Origin: Actinomadura sp. 7K507
Lineage (GTDB): Bacteria > Actinomycetota > Actinomycetes > Streptosporangiales > Streptosporangiaceae
Length of the DNA: 44,063 nt
Reading direction: 5' to 3'
Assembly (NCBI RefSeq): GCF_004348425.1
Contig: NZ_SMKK01000053.1
Span: forward strand, 1 to 44,063
Positions 32,315-42,114 of the stretch are shown here, piece by piece (the first letter of the stretch is position 1; the number at the start of each line of letters is the position of its first letter). The notes under the pieces are model-generated. The model made no database searches. It had not been told where the DNA came from and saw only the letters and a list, made by a program, of their open reading frames with translations. The position numbers were made by a program, and so were the translations under genes.

Positions 32315-33373
32315 TCAGTAGACGCTCAGGCCGTAGCGGTTGAGCACCTCGGTGACGGGCTGGAAGAACGTCGTCCCGCCCCAGCTGCAGTTGCCGCTGC
32401 CGCCGGAGGTCAGGCCGAGCGCGGTGGACCCGGCGAACAGGGAGCCGCCGCTGTCGCCCGGCTCCGCGCACACCGTGGTGCGGATCATTCCGTGGACGCT
32501 TCCCTCGGCGTAGTTCACCGTCTGGTTGAGCGCGGTGACCCGGCCGCTGTGGTAGCCGGTGGTGCTGCCGCTGCGGTACACGGTCTGTCCGACCGTGGCG
32601 TTGCCGGCGCTGGTGATGTCGCGGGTGCCGCTGCCGTAGAGGCTGACGGCGCCGCGCGTGTCGGCGGGCGTCGAGGTGTACCGCACCACGCCGTAGTCGT
32701 TGCCGGGGAAGCTGCTGGCGTACCTGGTGCCGAGCACCCGGCCCGAACCGTCGGTCCAGGTCGAGCCGATGTTGGTGCAGTGCCCGGCGGTCACGAAGTA
32801 GTACGTGCTGCCGCTGCGGGCGTTGAAGCCCAGCGAGCAGCGGGAGCCGCCGGTGCGGATGGCCTGGCCGCCGAGGGTGAACTTCTCGAACGTCCCGGCG
32901 ACGCGCTCTGTCCGGACGGCCGCGCCGTGCTCGGCGGCGGCGGCCCGCACCTTCTCCAGCGCGGCGCCGGAGACGGTGCTGTCCATCGTGAGCAGGACCT
33001 GGTTGGAGTCGGCGTCGACGGCCCACGCGGTGCCCGGGACGGTCGCGTCGCGCTTGAGCGCGGCCATGACCCGGTTCAGGTCGGCGCCGCTGCGTGCGAC
33101 GGTCTCCGGAACGGCGCCGGCGGCCCGCACGGTCTGCGCGGCGTCGGCGTCGGTCACGGTGACGACCAGCTTGCCGCCCTTGAGGTAGGCGCCGGCGGTC
33201 TGGGAGCCGAGCCGCTGCGCGAGCGACGACGCGACGGCGCCGGGGTCGGCCGGGGCGGCGGGTGCCGCCGGGCTTGCGAACGCGGCGGGTGCGGTGGCGA
33301 GGGTGGCGGCCACCACTGCGGACGTCGCCGTTGTGACGGCGACGGCGCCGACGCGCCTGTGACGGATCTTCAC
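32315..33373 (-). CDS. Secreted S1 serine protease (streptogrisin-like), copy 1
   Basis: The 352-residue precursor has a basic N terminus and hydrophobic signal peptide ending near AFASPAAP, a pro-region of the alpha-lytic protease type (about 45-160), and a mature chymotrypsin-fold domain of about 185 residues. The triad is visible as H in TAGHC, D in GNDYGVV and S in EPGDSGG. Paired cysteines flank CSLGF and GHC, with another pair in the C-terminal half. GTG at 33373 is chosen because GGAGG is upstream and the signal peptide begins there; a frame extending to 33430 has no signal-like start. It probably degrades extracellular protein. The next gene upstream is a close paralogue with a similar leader. 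Confidence 0.92.
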   Translation of the reverse strand: MKIRHRRVGAVAVTTATSAVVAATLATAPAAFASPAAPAAPADPGAVASSLAQRLGSQTAGAYLKGGKLVVTVTDADAAQTVRAAGAVPETVARSGADLNRVMAALKRDATVPGTAWAVDADSNQVLLTMDSTVSGAALEKVRAAAAEHGAAVRTERVAGTFEKFTLGGQAIRTGGSRCSLGFNARSGSTYYFVTAGHCTNIGSTWTDGSGRVLGTRYASSFPGNDYGVVRYTSTPADTRGAVSLYGSGTRDITSAGNATVGQTVYRSGSTTGYHSGRVTALNQTVNYAEGSVHGMIRTTVCAEPGDSGGSLFAGSTALGLTSGGSGNCSWGGTTFFQPVTEVLNRYGLSVY

Positions 33374-33395
33374 TTGTGCCTCCACGGGGGGATGG

Positions 33396-33414
33396 GTGCA
33401 CCCGAGTGGTGCAC
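33396..33414 (-). promoter_or_regulatory. Leader hairpin upstream of protease copy 1
   Basis: GTGCACC at 33396-33402 pairs with GGTGCAC at 33408-33414 around a 5-nt loop, 23 nt upstream of the GTG start. A matching hairpin with a compensating base-pair change precedes the paralogue (34767-34786). A shared CTTACR about 17 nt before CACTAT/CAGCAT further upstream is the likely promoter of each. Confidence 0.55.
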
Positions 33415-33561
33415 CGGAGGTCACCGACATAGTGAATAACCGTCAACGTGGATGTAAGACGCAGAAGCTGACCAATTCGGGACGGAATGCTTGTCACCCT
33501 GACGCCAGTCCCCATGGTCAGACCGTGAAACGCCTTCATGTTGTGGATCAGTCGAACGCGA

Positions 33562-33600
33562 ACCGGCCCCGGTTCCGCGCCGTGCGGATCCGGGGCCGGT
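33562..33600 (-). terminator. Probable terminator after protease copy 2
   Basis: An 11-bp perfect inverted repeat, ACCGGCCCCGG (33562-33572) and CCGGGGCCGGT (33590-33600), with a 17-nt loop lies 53 nt downstream of the leftward protease stop. No strong T tract follows, which is common for actinobacterial terminators. Confidence 0.6.
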
Positions 33601-33653
33601 GCGGGCTTCCCGCCGCCTGGGAGCTCCGGCGGGCCGCCGTGGTCAGCGCGTGG

Positions 33654-34745
33654 TCAGTACACCTCCACCCCGAACGCCGAGAGCGCCTCGGTCACGGGCT
33701 GGAAGAACGTGACGCCGCCGGCGGAGCAGTTGCCGCTGCCACCGGACGTCAGCCCGAGCGCGGTGGACCCCTCGTACAGCGGGCCGCCGCTGTCGCCGGG
33801 CTCGGCGCAGACCGTCGTCTGGATCAGGCCGCTGACGGTGCCCTCGGCGTAGTTCACCGTCTGGTCGAGCGCGGTGACCTCGCCGGTGTGCACGCCGGTG
33901 GTGCTGCCGCTGCGGGTCACGCTCTGCCCGACCGTCGCGTCCGCGGCGCCGGTGATGTCCTGGAAGCCGTTCGCGCCCGTGACGCCGCCTTCCGTGTCCT
34001 CCGGAGAGGAGGAGTACTGGACGATGCCGTAGTCGTCGCCGGGGAAGCTGCTGCCGGTGTTGCTGCCGAGCGTCGCCCCGGACTCGTCGGTCCAGGTCGA
34101 GCCGCCCTCGGTGCAGTGCCCCGCCGTCAGGAAGAAGGAGTCGGTTCCGTCCGTGACGTTGAAGCCCAGCGAGCAGCGGGAGCCGCCGGTGAAGATGGGG
34201 TCGCCGCCCGCGGTGAACGGGCGGAACTGCCCGGCGACGCGGTCGGTGCGGATCGCCGCGCCGTGCTTGGCCGCGGCGGTCCTCACCTTCTTCAGCTCCG
34301 CGCCCTTGACCGTGCTGTCCATGGTCAGGACCACCTGGTTGGCGGCCGGGTCGACGGCCCAGGCGGTGCCCGGGACGGTGGCGTCGCGCTTGAGCGCGGT
34401 CATGACCTGCTTCAGGTCGGTGCCGCTGCGCGTGACGGCCTTCGGGACGGCGCCGGCGGCGCGTACCGCCTGTGCCGCCTTGTCGTCGGTGACCGTGACC
34501 GTGAGCTTGCGCGTGGTCTGGTCGAGGTAGGCGCCGGCCGTGCGGGAGCCGAGCCGCCCGGCCAGCTTCGTGGCCAGGGTGCCCGTGTCGGACGTGCCCG
34601 TGTCGGACGCCGCGGCGACGGGGGCGGCGGCCGCGCCGACGGACGCTTCGTTGTCGGGAGCGGCGACGAGCGCGGTCGCCACCATCCCGGACGCGGCCAT
34701 GGTGACGGCGGCGGCGCCGACGATACGAGTGGGACGGAATCTCAC
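33654..34745 (-). CDS. Secreted S1 serine protease (streptogrisin-like), copy 2
   Basis: The 363-residue precursor is clearly paralogous to copy 1 along its whole length: signal peptide, alpha-lytic-type pro-region ([20 protein letters not shown] ... VVLTMDSTV), and a mature S1 domain with H in TAGHC, D in GDDYGIV and S in EPGDSGG. It differs by being markedly more acidic in the mature domain, with a longer Ala-rich segment after the signal peptide. GTG at 34745 follows GGAGG. The 281-bp gap to copy 1 holds copy 1's leader and a terminator, so each gene probably has its own transcript. Confidence 0.92.
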   Translation of the reverse strand: MRFRPTRIVGAAAVTMAASGMVATALVAAPDNEASVGAAAAPVAAASDTGTSDTGTLATKLAGRLGSRTAGAYLDQTTRKLTVTVTDDKAAQAVRAAGAVPKAVTRSGTDLKQVMTALKRDATVPGTAWAVDPAANQVVLTMDSTVKGAELKKVRTAAAKHGAAIRTDRVAGQFRPFTAGGDPIFTGGSRCSLGFNVTDGTDSFFLTAGHCTEGGSTWTDESGATLGSNTGSSFPGDDYGIVQYSSSPEDTEGGVTGANGFQDITGAADATVGQSVTRSGSTTGVHTGEVTALDQTVNYAEGTVSGLIQTTVCAEPGDSGGPLYEGSTALGLTSGGSGNCSAGGVTFFQPVTEALSAFGVEVY

Positions 34746-34766
34746 TGTGCCTCCAGGGGGGATTGG

Positions 34767-34786
34767 GCGCACCCGGGTTGGTGCGC
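34767..34786 (-). promoter_or_regulatory. Leader hairpin upstream of protease copy 2
   Basis: GCGCACC at 34767-34773 pairs with GGTGCGC at 34780-34786 around a 6-nt loop, 22 nt upstream of the start. Relative to copy 1 one T-A pair is replaced by C-G while pairing is kept. The flanking leader (GGTGACCTCCGG on the coding strand) is also conserved. Confidence 0.55.
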
Positions 34787-35049
34787 CGGAGGTCACCGCA
34801 CATGCTGGAAGAAACCTGAAGGCCGGCGTAAGGCAACAAAGTGACTAATCAGTAGGGTACGGATTGTCACAATGGGTGCTGGATTTGTGATCGTCGTCCG
34901 GTGGAAACGTCCCGTTTAACCCATTCGGTGCTGGACGCGGGGCGACTGGGCCTCCCCGCCGGGCCGGGCGCGACGTACAGTCGGGGCGACGGGGGACCGG
35001 ACATAAGATGCGGATCCCCCCGTCCCCGGTTCCCCGCACGGGAGTGCCC

Positions 35050-36039
35050 ATGGGTGTCGAGATCCGGGTGGAAGGGCTCAGGAAGTCGTTCGGACGGCAG
35101 GTCATCTGGGAGGACGTCTCTTTCACCATTCCGGCGGGCGAGATCTCCGCCCTGCTCGGGCCGTCCGGGACCGGGAAGTCGGTGTTCCTCAAGAACCTCG
35201 TCGGGCTGCTGCGTCCCGACCGGGGCCACGTGTACGTGGGCGGCGGCGACGTGCCCCGGCTGCGCGAGAGCGACCTGTACGCGCTGCGCCGCAAGTTCGG
35301 CGTGCTGTTCCAGGACGGGGCCCTGTTCGGCTCCATGAACATCTACGACAACATCGCGTTCCCGCTGCGCGAGCACACGAAGAAGGGCGAGTCGGAGATC
35401 CGGCGCATCGTGCTGGAGAAGATGGAGATGGTCGGCCTGTCCGGCTCCGAGGGCAAGCTGCCCGGCGAGATCTCCGGCGGCATGAAGAAGCGCGCCGGGC
35501 TCGCCCGCGCCCTCGTCCTCGACCCCGAGATCATCCTGGCGGACGAGCCGGACTCCGGTCTCGACCCCGTCCGCACCGCGTACCTCAACCAGCTGTTCGT
35601 CGACCTGAACACCCAGCTCGGCGCGACGTTCCTGATCGTCACGCACGACATCGGCACCGCCCGCGTCCTGCCGGACAACCTCGGCCTGCTCTTCCGCAGG
35701 GGCCTGGTGATGTTCGGGCCTCGGGAGATGGTCCTGTCCAGCACGCACCCCGCCGTGAACCAGTTCTTCAACGCGCGCAGGCAGGGGCCGATCGGGATGG
35801 CGGAGGAGAAGGACCTCGCCGAGGTCGCCGACGAGTCCGCGCCGCAGACGATGCCCGCCCCGATCCCGCCGCAGCTGATGCCGAGCGGCGGCGCGCTGCG
35901 TCCCTCGATGCGCCGTCCGGGCATGTGGCTGGCCGAGCACCGGGTGACCCCGCCGCCGGGCTCGTTCATCGACGATGCGGGCCGCAACTGGCTCACCGAG
36001 TGGGACGCCCTGACCGCACAACGCCAGTGGCGCCCGTGA
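35050..36039 (+). CDS. ABC transporter ATPase, MlaF/Mkl (Mce-associated) type
   Basis: The 329-residue protein has one ABC ATPase domain: Walker A GPSGTGKS (about 37-44), a Q-loop at FQDGALFGSMN, the signature ISGGMKKR, Walker B ILADEPDSGLDP and the switch His in THD. The FGSMN-type Q-loop and ISGGMKKR signature are typical of MlaF and mycobacterial Mkl, which energise Mce lipid transport. A proline-rich C-terminal extension of about 80 residues is present, as in actinobacterial Mkl. The ATG at 35050 follows GGGAG; an upstream ATG at 35008 lacks a site. No YrbE permease or Mce protein is encoded in the window, so it probably serves a distant operon. Confidence 0.87.
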   Translation: MGVEIRVEGLRKSFGRQVIWEDVSFTIPAGEISALLGPSGTGKSVFLKNLVGLLRPDRGHVYVGGGDVPRLRESDLYALRRKFGVLFQDGALFGSMNIYDNIAFPLREHTKKGESEIRRIVLEKMEMVGLSGSEGKLPGEISGGMKKRAGLARALVLDPEIILADEPDSGLDPVRTAYLNQLFVDLNTQLGATFLIVTHDIGTARVLPDNLGLLFRRGLVMFGPREMVLSSTHPAVNQFFNARRQGPIGMAEEKDLAEVADESAPQTMPAPIPPQLMPSGGALRPSMRRPGMWLAEHRVTPPPGSFIDDAGRNWLTEWDALTAQRQWRP

Positions 36040-36116
36040 GAGCTCCGGCACCGGCGGGACAGAAGGTCGGCGTCGGGTAGTGACGCCGCGCCGGTGCGGG
36101 CGGGAGGATAGTTTCC

Positions 36117-37070
36117 GTGACGCTCCTTTTGACCCGTTCCGACCTCGAGTCGCTGCTCGACCCGGTGGAGTGCCTCGACGCGCTGCGCCGCGGCTTCACG
36201 GCCGAGCAGGGCGAGGTCGCCGCGCGCCGGGTGATCGGCGGGCTGCCCGGCCAGGGCACCGCGACGGCGCTGCTGCCGGGCCTGGTCGGGGAGACCCCCG
36301 CCTACACGGTGAAGGTGAACGCCAAGTTCCCCGGCAGCCGCCCGGCGCTGCGCGGTGTCGTCTGCCTGCACGACCTCGGCACCGGCGAGCTGCTGGCGCA
36401 GCTGGACTCGGCGACCGTGACCGCGTGGCGCACCGGGCTGGCCGCCGCGCTCGGCACGCACGCCCTGGCCCGCCCGGACGCCGGCGCGGTCGCGGTGATC
36501 GGCGCCGGAGCCCAGGCGGAGCTGGTCATGCGGGGGCTGGCCGAGCTGCGGGAGGTGCGCGACCTCACCGTCTGCGACCTCGACGCCGGCCGCGCCGCCG
36601 ACTTCGCCGAACGGCACGGCGCGCGGCTCGGGCTGTCCGCCTCGGTCGCGGCGGACCCGCGCGCCGCCGTCCAGGACGCCGGGATCGTCGTCATGGCGAC
36701 CTGGGCGCGCCGTCCCCTCCTGCACGCCGGCGACGTGACGAGGGGAACGCACCTCACCTCGCTCGGCGCGGACGAGCCGGGCAAGGCCGAACTCGGCACC
36801 GACCTGCTCGAAGGCGCCCGGGTCGTCGTCGACGACGTCCCCCTCGCCGTCGAGATGGGCGTGCTGGCCGGGGCCGGGCTGGACGTGAAGCACGCCGCGG
36901 GGACGCTCCGCGACCTGCTGCGCGGCCAGGTGCCGGGACGGGTGAAGGGCGGCGAGGTCACGGTGTACGCGCCGGTCGGGCTGCCCTGGCAGGACCTCGC
37001 GGTGAGCTGGTGCGCCTACGAGGCGGCCCGCGCCGCCGGCGCCGGGGTCGAGTTCGACTTCCTCGCCTGA
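36117..37070 (+). CDS. Ornithine cyclodeaminase / mu-crystallin family protein
   Basis: The 317-residue Rossmann-fold protein belongs to the same broad family as SbnB but to a different branch. It shows the N-terminal AYTVKVNAKFPGSRPALRG region with the catalytic-site lysine, LDSATVTAWRTGLAAALG, and the nucleotide loop VAVIGAGAQAELVMRGL. Members are ornithine cyclodeaminases, ketimine reductases, or alanine or opine-type dehydrogenases; the substrate cannot be assigned. GTG at 36117 has GGGAGG nine bases upstream. It lies alone, 77 nt after the ATPase gene, with a promoter region for the following operon after it. Confidence 0.82.
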   Translation: MTLLLTRSDLESLLDPVECLDALRRGFTAEQGEVAARRVIGGLPGQGTATALLPGLVGETPAYTVKVNAKFPGSRPALRGVVCLHDLGTGELLAQLDSATVTAWRTGLAAALGTHALARPDAGAVAVIGAGAQAELVMRGLAELREVRDLTVCDLDAGRAADFAERHGARLGLSASVAADPRAAVQDAGIVVMATWARRPLLHAGDVTRGTHLTSLGADEPGKAELGTDLLEGARVVVDDVPLAVEMGVLAGAGLDVKHAAGTLRDLLRGQVPGRVKGGEVTVYAPVGLPWQDLAVSWCAYEAARAAGAGVEFDFLA

Positions 37071-37085
37071 CTCGGCGGCAGATAT

Positions 37086-37099
37086 TGAAACACGTTCTA
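37086..37099. promoter_or_regulatory. KstR-like operator over the SDR promoter
   Basis: TGAAACACGTTCTA fits the KstR consensus TNNAACNNGTTNNA at every fixed position. KstR is a TetR repressor of sterol catabolism in actinobacteria. The site overlaps a candidate promoter, TTGAAA at 37085-37090 and TAGGCT at 37109-37114 with an 18-nt spacer, so binding would block transcription of the SDR/DapB-like operon. Confidence 0.55.
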
Positions 37100-37150
37100 C
37101 CTCCTGCGTAGGCTGGGCCGGCAGAGCCGCACGGGCCGGAGGTGACGTCG

Positions 37151-37939
37151 GTGATCCTGGATCGATTCCGAATCGAGGGCAAGGCCGCGGTGGTGACCGG
37201 CGCCGGCCGCGGCATCGGCGCGGCCGCCGCCGTCGCGCTCGCGCAGGCCGGCGCGGATGTGGTGATCTCCTCCCGCACCGAGGAACAGCTCCTCAAGGTC
37301 GCCTCCGAGGTCGAGGCGGCCGGGCGGCGGGCGGTGGTCGTCCCATCCGACCTCAGCGACCCGGACGCCGCCGCCGGGCTGGCCGCCCGCGCCGCAGCCG
37401 AACTCGGCCGCCTCGACATCGTGGTCAACAACATGGGCGGCGCGATGCCGGCCCCCTTCATGGACACCAAGCCGCGCCATCTTGAGAACGCGTTCCAGTT
37501 CAACGTGAGCACGGCGCACGCGCTGACCCGCGCGGCCGTCCCCCACCTGCTGGAGTCGGGCTCGGGCAGCGTCGTCAACATCTCGTCGGTGATGGGGCGG
37601 ATCGCCGGCCGCGGTTACCTCGCCTACGGCAGCGCCAAGGCCGCGCTCGCCCACTACACCCGGCTCGCCGCGTTCGACCTGGCGCCGCGCGTCCGGATCA
37701 ACGCGATCGCCGTCGGGTCCGTCGCGACGTCCGCGCTCGACATCGTCATGACCAGCGACGAGCTGCGCACCGAGATGGAGCGCAAGACGCCGCTGGGCCG
37801 CGTCGGCGACCCCGAGGACGTGGCAGCCGCCGTCCTCTACCTCGCCTCGCCCGCGTCCGCCTACGTCACCGGCGCCCTCATGCGCGTGGACGGCGGCATC
37901 GAGAACCCCAACCTCGATCTTGGCCTGGAGGATCTGTGA
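37151..37939 (+). CDS. Short-chain dehydrogenase/reductase (SDR)
   Basis: The 262-residue classical SDR has the cofactor motif TGAGRGIG near residue 17, NNMGG, the catalytic Ser in NISSVMG and the YGSAK dyad (Y-x-x-x-K). The C-terminal [16 protein letters not shown] is typical. Substrate is unknown; many close actinobacterial members act on steroid or lipid-derived hydroxyacyl compounds, and the KstR-like site upstream agrees with that. GTG at 37151 is preferred because GGAGG is eight bases upstream; a GTG at 37142 would sit on the ribosome binding site. Its stop overlaps the GTG of the next gene (GTGA). Confidence 0.87.
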   Translation: MILDRFRIEGKAAVVTGAGRGIGAAAAVALAQAGADVVISSRTEEQLLKVASEVEAAGRRAVVVPSDLSDPDAAAGLAARAAAELGRLDIVVNNMGGAMPAPFMDTKPRHLENAFQFNVSTAHALTRAAVPHLLESGSGSVVNISSVMGRIAGRGYLAYGSAKAALAHYTRLAAFDLAPRVRINAIAVGSVATSALDIVMTSDELRTEMERKTPLGRVGDPEDVAAAVLYLASPASAYVTGALMRVDGGIENPNLDLGLEDL

Positions 37940-39000
37940 CCTACCGCGTCGTCCAGTGGAGCACCGGCAACGTGGGCCGGCACGCCATCGCGGGCATCGA
38001 TGCCCGCCCCGACCTCGAACTCGCCGGTGTCTGGGTCTCCAACCCCGGCAAGGTCGGCAAGGACGCCGGGGAACTCGCGGGTCTCGGGCGCGGTCTCGGC
38101 GTCACCGCGACCGGCGACGCGGACGCGCTGCTCGCGCTGCGGCCGGACTGCGTCGTCTACACCTCGATGGCCGACGTGCGGCTGATGGAGGCGATCGACG
38201 ACCTGTGCCGCATCCTGCGCGCCGGTGTCAACGTCGTCTCCAGCAGCCCGGTGTTCCTCCAGTTCCCGGACGGCGTCGTCCCGGCCGGGATGTCCGAGCC
38301 GGTCCGGGAGGCCGCCGCAGCGGGCGGGGCGTCGATCTTCGTCAACGGCATCGACCCCGGCTTCGCCAACGACGTGCTCCCGCTCGCCGTCACCGGCATC
38401 AGCGAGCGCATCGACCAGGTCCGCTGCGTGGAGATCCTCAACTACGCCACCTACGACCAGGCGACGGTGCTGTTCGACATCATGGGCTTCGGGCGGTCCC
38501 TGGACGAGACGCCCATGCTGCTGCAGCCCGGCGTCCTCACGATGGCGTGGGGCAGCGTCGTCCGGCAGATCGCGGCGGGGCTCGGCGTGGAACTGGACGA
38601 GGTCGCCGAGTGGCACACCCGGCTCCCCGCCCCCGACACCTTCGCCGTATCCGCCGGAACGATCGAGAAGGGGACGACGGCGGCCCTGCGGTTCGAGGTA
38701 CGGGGGATGCGCGGCGGCGAGGCCGTGATCGTCCTGGAGCACGTCACCCGGCTCCGCGACGACCTCGCCCCCGACTGGCCGCAGCCGGCCGGCGACGGCT
38801 GCTACCGCGTGGAGGTCCGCGGCGAACCGAACTACACCGTTGACCTCCGGCTCCTCGGAACGGACGGCGACCACAACACCGCCGGGCTGAAGGCGACCGC
38901 GATGCGCCTGGTCAACGCCGTGCCGGCCGTCGTCCAGGCGCCGCCCGGCCTGCTCACCGCCCTCGACCTGCCCCTCATCCCGGGACGCGGCCTGCTCTAG
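37936..39000 (+). CDS. Dihydrodipicolinate-reductase-like NAD(P)-dependent protein
   Basis: The 354-residue protein has an N-terminal Rossmann domain beginning [19 protein letters not shown], the pattern of DapB-like dehydrogenases found widely in mycobacteria and relatives. The segments [14 protein letters not shown] and [16 protein letters not shown] match that group. It is not the lysine-pathway DapB, which is shorter and has a KxxxGK-type catalytic region. The substrate is unknown; genes like this often lie beside SDR and acyl-CoA genes of steroid or lipid catabolism. It starts at GTG 37936, translationally coupled to the SDR gene. Confidence 0.82.
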   Translation: MTYRVVQWSTGNVGRHAIAGIDARPDLELAGVWVSNPGKVGKDAGELAGLGRGLGVTATGDADALLALRPDCVVYTSMADVRLMEAIDDLCRILRAGVNVVSSSPVFLQFPDGVVPAGMSEPVREAAAAGGASIFVNGIDPGFANDVLPLAVTGISERIDQVRCVEILNYATYDQATVLFDIMGFGRSLDETPMLLQPGVLTMAWGSVVRQIAAGLGVELDEVAEWHTRLPAPDTFAVSAGTIEKGTTAALRFEVRGMRGGEAVIVLEHVTRLRDDLAPDWPQPAGDGCYRVEVRGEPNYTVDLRLLGTDGDHNTAGLKATAMRLVNAVPAVVQAPPGLLTALDLPLIPGRGLL

Positions 39001-39059
39001 ACCTCGATCACCCCGTCCGGTCGTCGGGGCCGTCACGGGCAAAGCCGCCGAGGACGGGA

Positions 39060-41999
39060 TCAGATGCCTTCGCGGTGCGCGACGGCCGCCGCCTGGGTGC
39101 GGCTCGCGACGTCCAGTTTGGCGAGGATGTTGGAGACGTGGACGCTCGCCGTCTTCGGGGAGATGAACAGCGCCGCCGCGATCTCCCGGTTGCCCAGCCC
39201 CTCGGCGACCAGCTTCAGCACCTCCCGCTCCCGCCCGGTGAGCGCGGCCAGCGGGCCGGCCGGGGCGGGCGCGGGACGCGCGGCGCCGAGCCGGGCACGG
39301 GCACCGAGGTCGCGCAGGGCGGCCAGCAGCGGCGCGGCGCCGAGCCGCTCGGCCGTGCGGACGGCGGACCGCCACTCGCGGGCCGCGCCTTCGCGGTCGC
39401 CGTTCTCGGCGAGGGCCTCGGCCAGCCGCCGCCGCGACCGCGCCACCTCGTAGACGAAACCGCCGTCCGGGTCCCCGTAGGTGAACAGGTCGGTGGCCCT
39501 GCGCCACAGCTCCACGTCGTGGACGCCGTCCACCCGGCGCCGCTCGGCCTCGGCGCGCGCCAGCCAGGCGTGCCCTTCCAGTCCGAGCCAGGCGCGGGGA
39601 TGCCCGGCGGGGGTGACCGTGAACACCGTCCTGGCGACGCGCAGCAGTTCGTCGCCCGCCTCCGCGGCGGCCCGCACCGCGCCGCCGTCGCCGGCGGCGC
39701 GGGCGCGCGCCGCGATCTCGGCGTGGGCCCACAGGCCCGTCGCCGCGAGGCGGATCATTCCGTCCGTATCGCTGTAGGGGCCGGCGAGGACGTGCGCGAC
39801 GTGCTCGACCGCCGCGTGCGGATCGTCCCGCCACAGGGCGTGCTCGGCCGCCATGCCCCGGGCGAGGTAGTTCAGGAAGTGGTCCTGCCCCAGCAGCGGC
39901 TCGATCCACCGCAGCCGCTCGTCGACGCTGGAGCCGCCCTGCGCCACCTCGACGAACAGCGCGTACGCGGAGATCTGCGCCTCGGCCGGCCGCACGACCT
40001 GGACGGCGAACTCCCCGGCGAGCCGGTTCGCCTCCGGCCAGTCGCCGGTCGTGTAGTGGATCAGGTACTGCAGGGACCGGATGATGATGCCGTACGTGGT
40101 CCATCGAAGGCCCTTGTCCAGGGCGAACCGCACTCCCTCGGCGGCGGCGTCCGCCGCGCCCGCGAGGTCGCCGCGGTCGAACATCGTCCGGGCGTGGTGG
40201 TACCTGGCGCGTACCACCGTCACCGGGCTGTCGCCGGCCGCGTCGGCCAGGGCGCTCGCCCGCGCGAAGACCTCCGCGACCGCCGAGTCGGCGTCCCGCG
40301 ACTCCCGGTGGAGCCCGAGCGTGACCAGCAGCGCCGCCTCGGCGCCGGTGGCCCCGGCGGCGCGGGCCTCGGCGACGCCCTTCTCGGCGAGCTCCGGCAT
40401 CTCCCCGTCCGGGTCCCGGTGGAGCAGCGACCGGGCGTAGGTGGCCAGCGCCCAGGCGCGCTCGGCGGACGCCGGGCCGCCCGCCAGCATCGCCACCGCC
40501 TCCCGCGCGGCCGCCAGCGACTCCTCCAGCTCGTCGATGTCGTTCAGATACGTCGCCAGATGCTCGCGGATCTCGGCGCCGAGCCGCGGGTCGGCGGGGC
40601 CGGCGATGCCCGCCAGGCGGCGGAGCCGGTGCACGGCGCGGCGCGGCTCCCCGGCCCGCGCCGACTCCTTCGCGGCCGTCAGCGACAGCCGGATCCGGTC
40701 GGCGCCCGCGGCCCGCTCCGGGTCCGGGACCGCGTCCCACAGCTCCAGTGCCCGCTCGTAGTGCCCGAACGCCTCCGCGGGCGCGCCGAGCCGCGCCGCC
40801 TCCCGTCCCGCCCGGACGGACGCGGCGAACGCGGCGGGCAGGTCGTGCGCGGCGAGGCTGTGGTGCGCCAGCTCGGCCGCCGAACCGCGCGTCCCGTCCG
40901 GGAGACCGGCGAGCAGCCGCGCGAAGTCGGCGTGCAGCCGGGTCCGCTCGCCCGGCAGCAGGTCGGCGTAGACGGCCTCGCGCAGCAGCGCGTGCCGGAA
41001 CGTGTACCCGGCTCCGGACGGGACGAGCAGCTGGTGCGACACGACCTCGCGCAGCGCCTCGCCGACCTCCGCCTCGTCCAGCCCCGACACGCGGCGGACG
41101 AACTCGTCGTCGATGCGGCGCCCGGCGACCGCCGCGACCCGCACGACCCGCTCCCCGGCGCCCGACAGCCGCTCCATCCGCGACAGCAGCAGGTCCGCGA
41201 GCCCGGACGGCAGCTCCGCGGGCTCGCCGCCGGGAGCGTCGAGCCCGGCCGAGTACAGCTCGGCGGCGTAGAACGGGTTCCCCTCCGAGCGCCGGTGCAC
41301 CCGCTCGATGACCTCCGTCGTGACCGCCGCGGACCCGCGGGACAGCTCGGCGAGGTACTCGGCGGTCTCACCGGGCCCGAACGGGGAGACCTCGACGCCG
41401 GTCACGTTCGGCAGCCGCAGCAGCTCCGCCACCACCGGCCGCAGCGGATGCCGCCGGTGCAGGTCGTCCGACCGGTAGGTGCCGACGAGGCAGACCCGCT
41501 CGCGCTGGAGCACGCGGCTGAGGAAGGTCAGCAGATGCCGCGTCGAGCGGTCGGCCCAGTGCAGGTCTTCCAGGACGAGCAGGACGGGCCGCTCCGCCCC
41601 CAGCTCGCCGAGCAGCCCGAGGACCGCCCCGAAGAGCTGCTGCTGGCTCAGTTCGGACGCCGTGCCGGGACCGCCGTCGCCGTCCGGCAGCAGCCGCCCC
41701 AGCACGGGACGGGAGCCGATCGCGGCGCGGACCTCGTCCGCCTCCGGGGCGCCGGCCTGCGCGGACGCCCACAGCGCGTCCGTGAGCGGCAGGTACGGCA
41801 TGCTCTCGCCCAGCTCGGCGCACTGCCCGACCATGACCGCGCAGCCCCTGTCCCGGGCGGCGCGGGTGAGCGCGGACACCAGATGCGTCTTGCCGACGCC
41901 CGCGTCGCCGCTGACGAGCACCGCTCCGGCGCCGCCCCCCGCCGCCCGCTCCAGCGCGGCGGTCAGTTCCGCGAGCTCCGCGGCCCTGCCGATCAGCAT
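39060..41999 (-). CDS. LAL-type LuxR family transcriptional regulator
   Basis: The 979-residue regulator has an N-terminal AAA/STAND ATPase with Walker A GDAGVGKT near residue 30 and a Walker B-like LLVLEDLHWAD, a long helical middle region rich in Ala, Arg and Glu with TPR-like character, and a C-terminal LuxR helix-turn-helix (LTGREREVLKLVAEGL ... SPKTASVHVSNILAKL). LAL proteins activate catabolic or secondary-metabolism genes in response to ligand and ATP. The ATG at 41999 (MLIGRAAEL) has GGAGGGG seven bases upstream; the open frame extends to 42062. It is 6.8 kb from the NRPS operon with unrelated genes between, so a regulatory link is only a possibility. It is an intact example of the family that is decayed at 2857-3821. 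Confidence 0.9.
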   Translation of the reverse strand: MLIGRAAELAELTAALERAAGGGAGAVLVSGDAGVGKTHLVSALTRAARDRGCAVMVGQCAELGESMPYLPLTDALWASAQAGAPEADEVRAAIGSRPVLGRLLPDGDGGPGTASELSQQQLFGAVLGLLGELGAERPVLLVLEDLHWADRSTRHLLTFLSRVLQRERVCLVGTYRSDDLHRRHPLRPVVAELLRLPNVTGVEVSPFGPGETAEYLAELSRGSAAVTTEVIERVHRRSEGNPFYAAELYSAGLDAPGGEPAELPSGLADLLLSRMERLSGAGERVVRVAAVAGRRIDDEFVRRVSGLDEAEVGEALREVVSHQLLVPSGAGYTFRHALLREAVYADLLPGERTRLHADFARLLAGLPDGTRGSAAELAHHSLAAHDLPAAFAASVRAGREAARLGAPAEAFGHYERALELWDAVPDPERAAGADRIRLSLTAAKESARAGEPRRAVHRLRRLAGIAGPADPRLGAEIREHLATYLNDIDELEESLAAAREAVAMLAGGPASAERAWALATYARSLLHRDPDGEMPELAEKGVAEARAAGATGAEAALLVTLGLHRESRDADSAVAEVFARASALADAAGDSPVTVVRARYHHARTMFDRGDLAGAADAAAEGVRFALDKGLRWTTYGIIIRSLQYLIHYTTGDWPEANRLAGEFAVQVVRPAEAQISAYALFVEVAQGGSSVDERLRWIEPLLGQDHFLNYLARGMAAEHALWRDDPHAAVEHVAHVLAGPYSDTDGMIRLAATGLWAHAEIAARARAAGDGGAVRAAAEAGDELLRVARTVFTVTPAGHPRAWLGLEGHAWLARAEAERRRVDGVHDVELWRRATDLFTYGDPDGGFVYEVARSRRRLAEALAENGDREGAAREWRSAVRTAERLGAAPLLAALRDLGARARLGAARPAPAPAGPLAALTGREREVLKLVAEGLGNREIAAALFISPKTASVHVSNILAKLDVASRTQAAAVAHREGI

Positions 42000-42065
42000 C
42001 GGCCGTCCCCTCCGGTCATTCCACCCAGTATCCCACCGGGCGGGCATCAAGGGGGCGGACATGAA

Positions 42066-42099
42066 CGGGCCCCGGATCCGGAGAGGGAACCGGGGCCCG
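42066..42099 (-). terminator. Terminator after the glycosyltransferase gene
   Basis: CGGGCCCCGG (42066-42075) and CCGGGGCCCG (42090-42099) form a perfect 10-bp stem with a 14-nt loop, 15 nt downstream of the leftward glycosyltransferase stop and before the LAL regulator gene. Confidence 0.72.
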
Positions 42100-42114
42100 C
42101 GCGGACGGTGCGCG

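Noticed and set aside
36117..37070. Second SbnB for the peptide pathway
   Set aside because: It is in the same superfamily but lacks the SbnB-specific N-terminal block, and lies about 4 kb outside the operon among unrelated genes.
39060..41999. Pathway-specific activator of the NRPS cluster
   Set aside because: LAL regulators often control such clusters, but this one is separated by six unrelated genes and a strong terminator; no sequence evidence links it.
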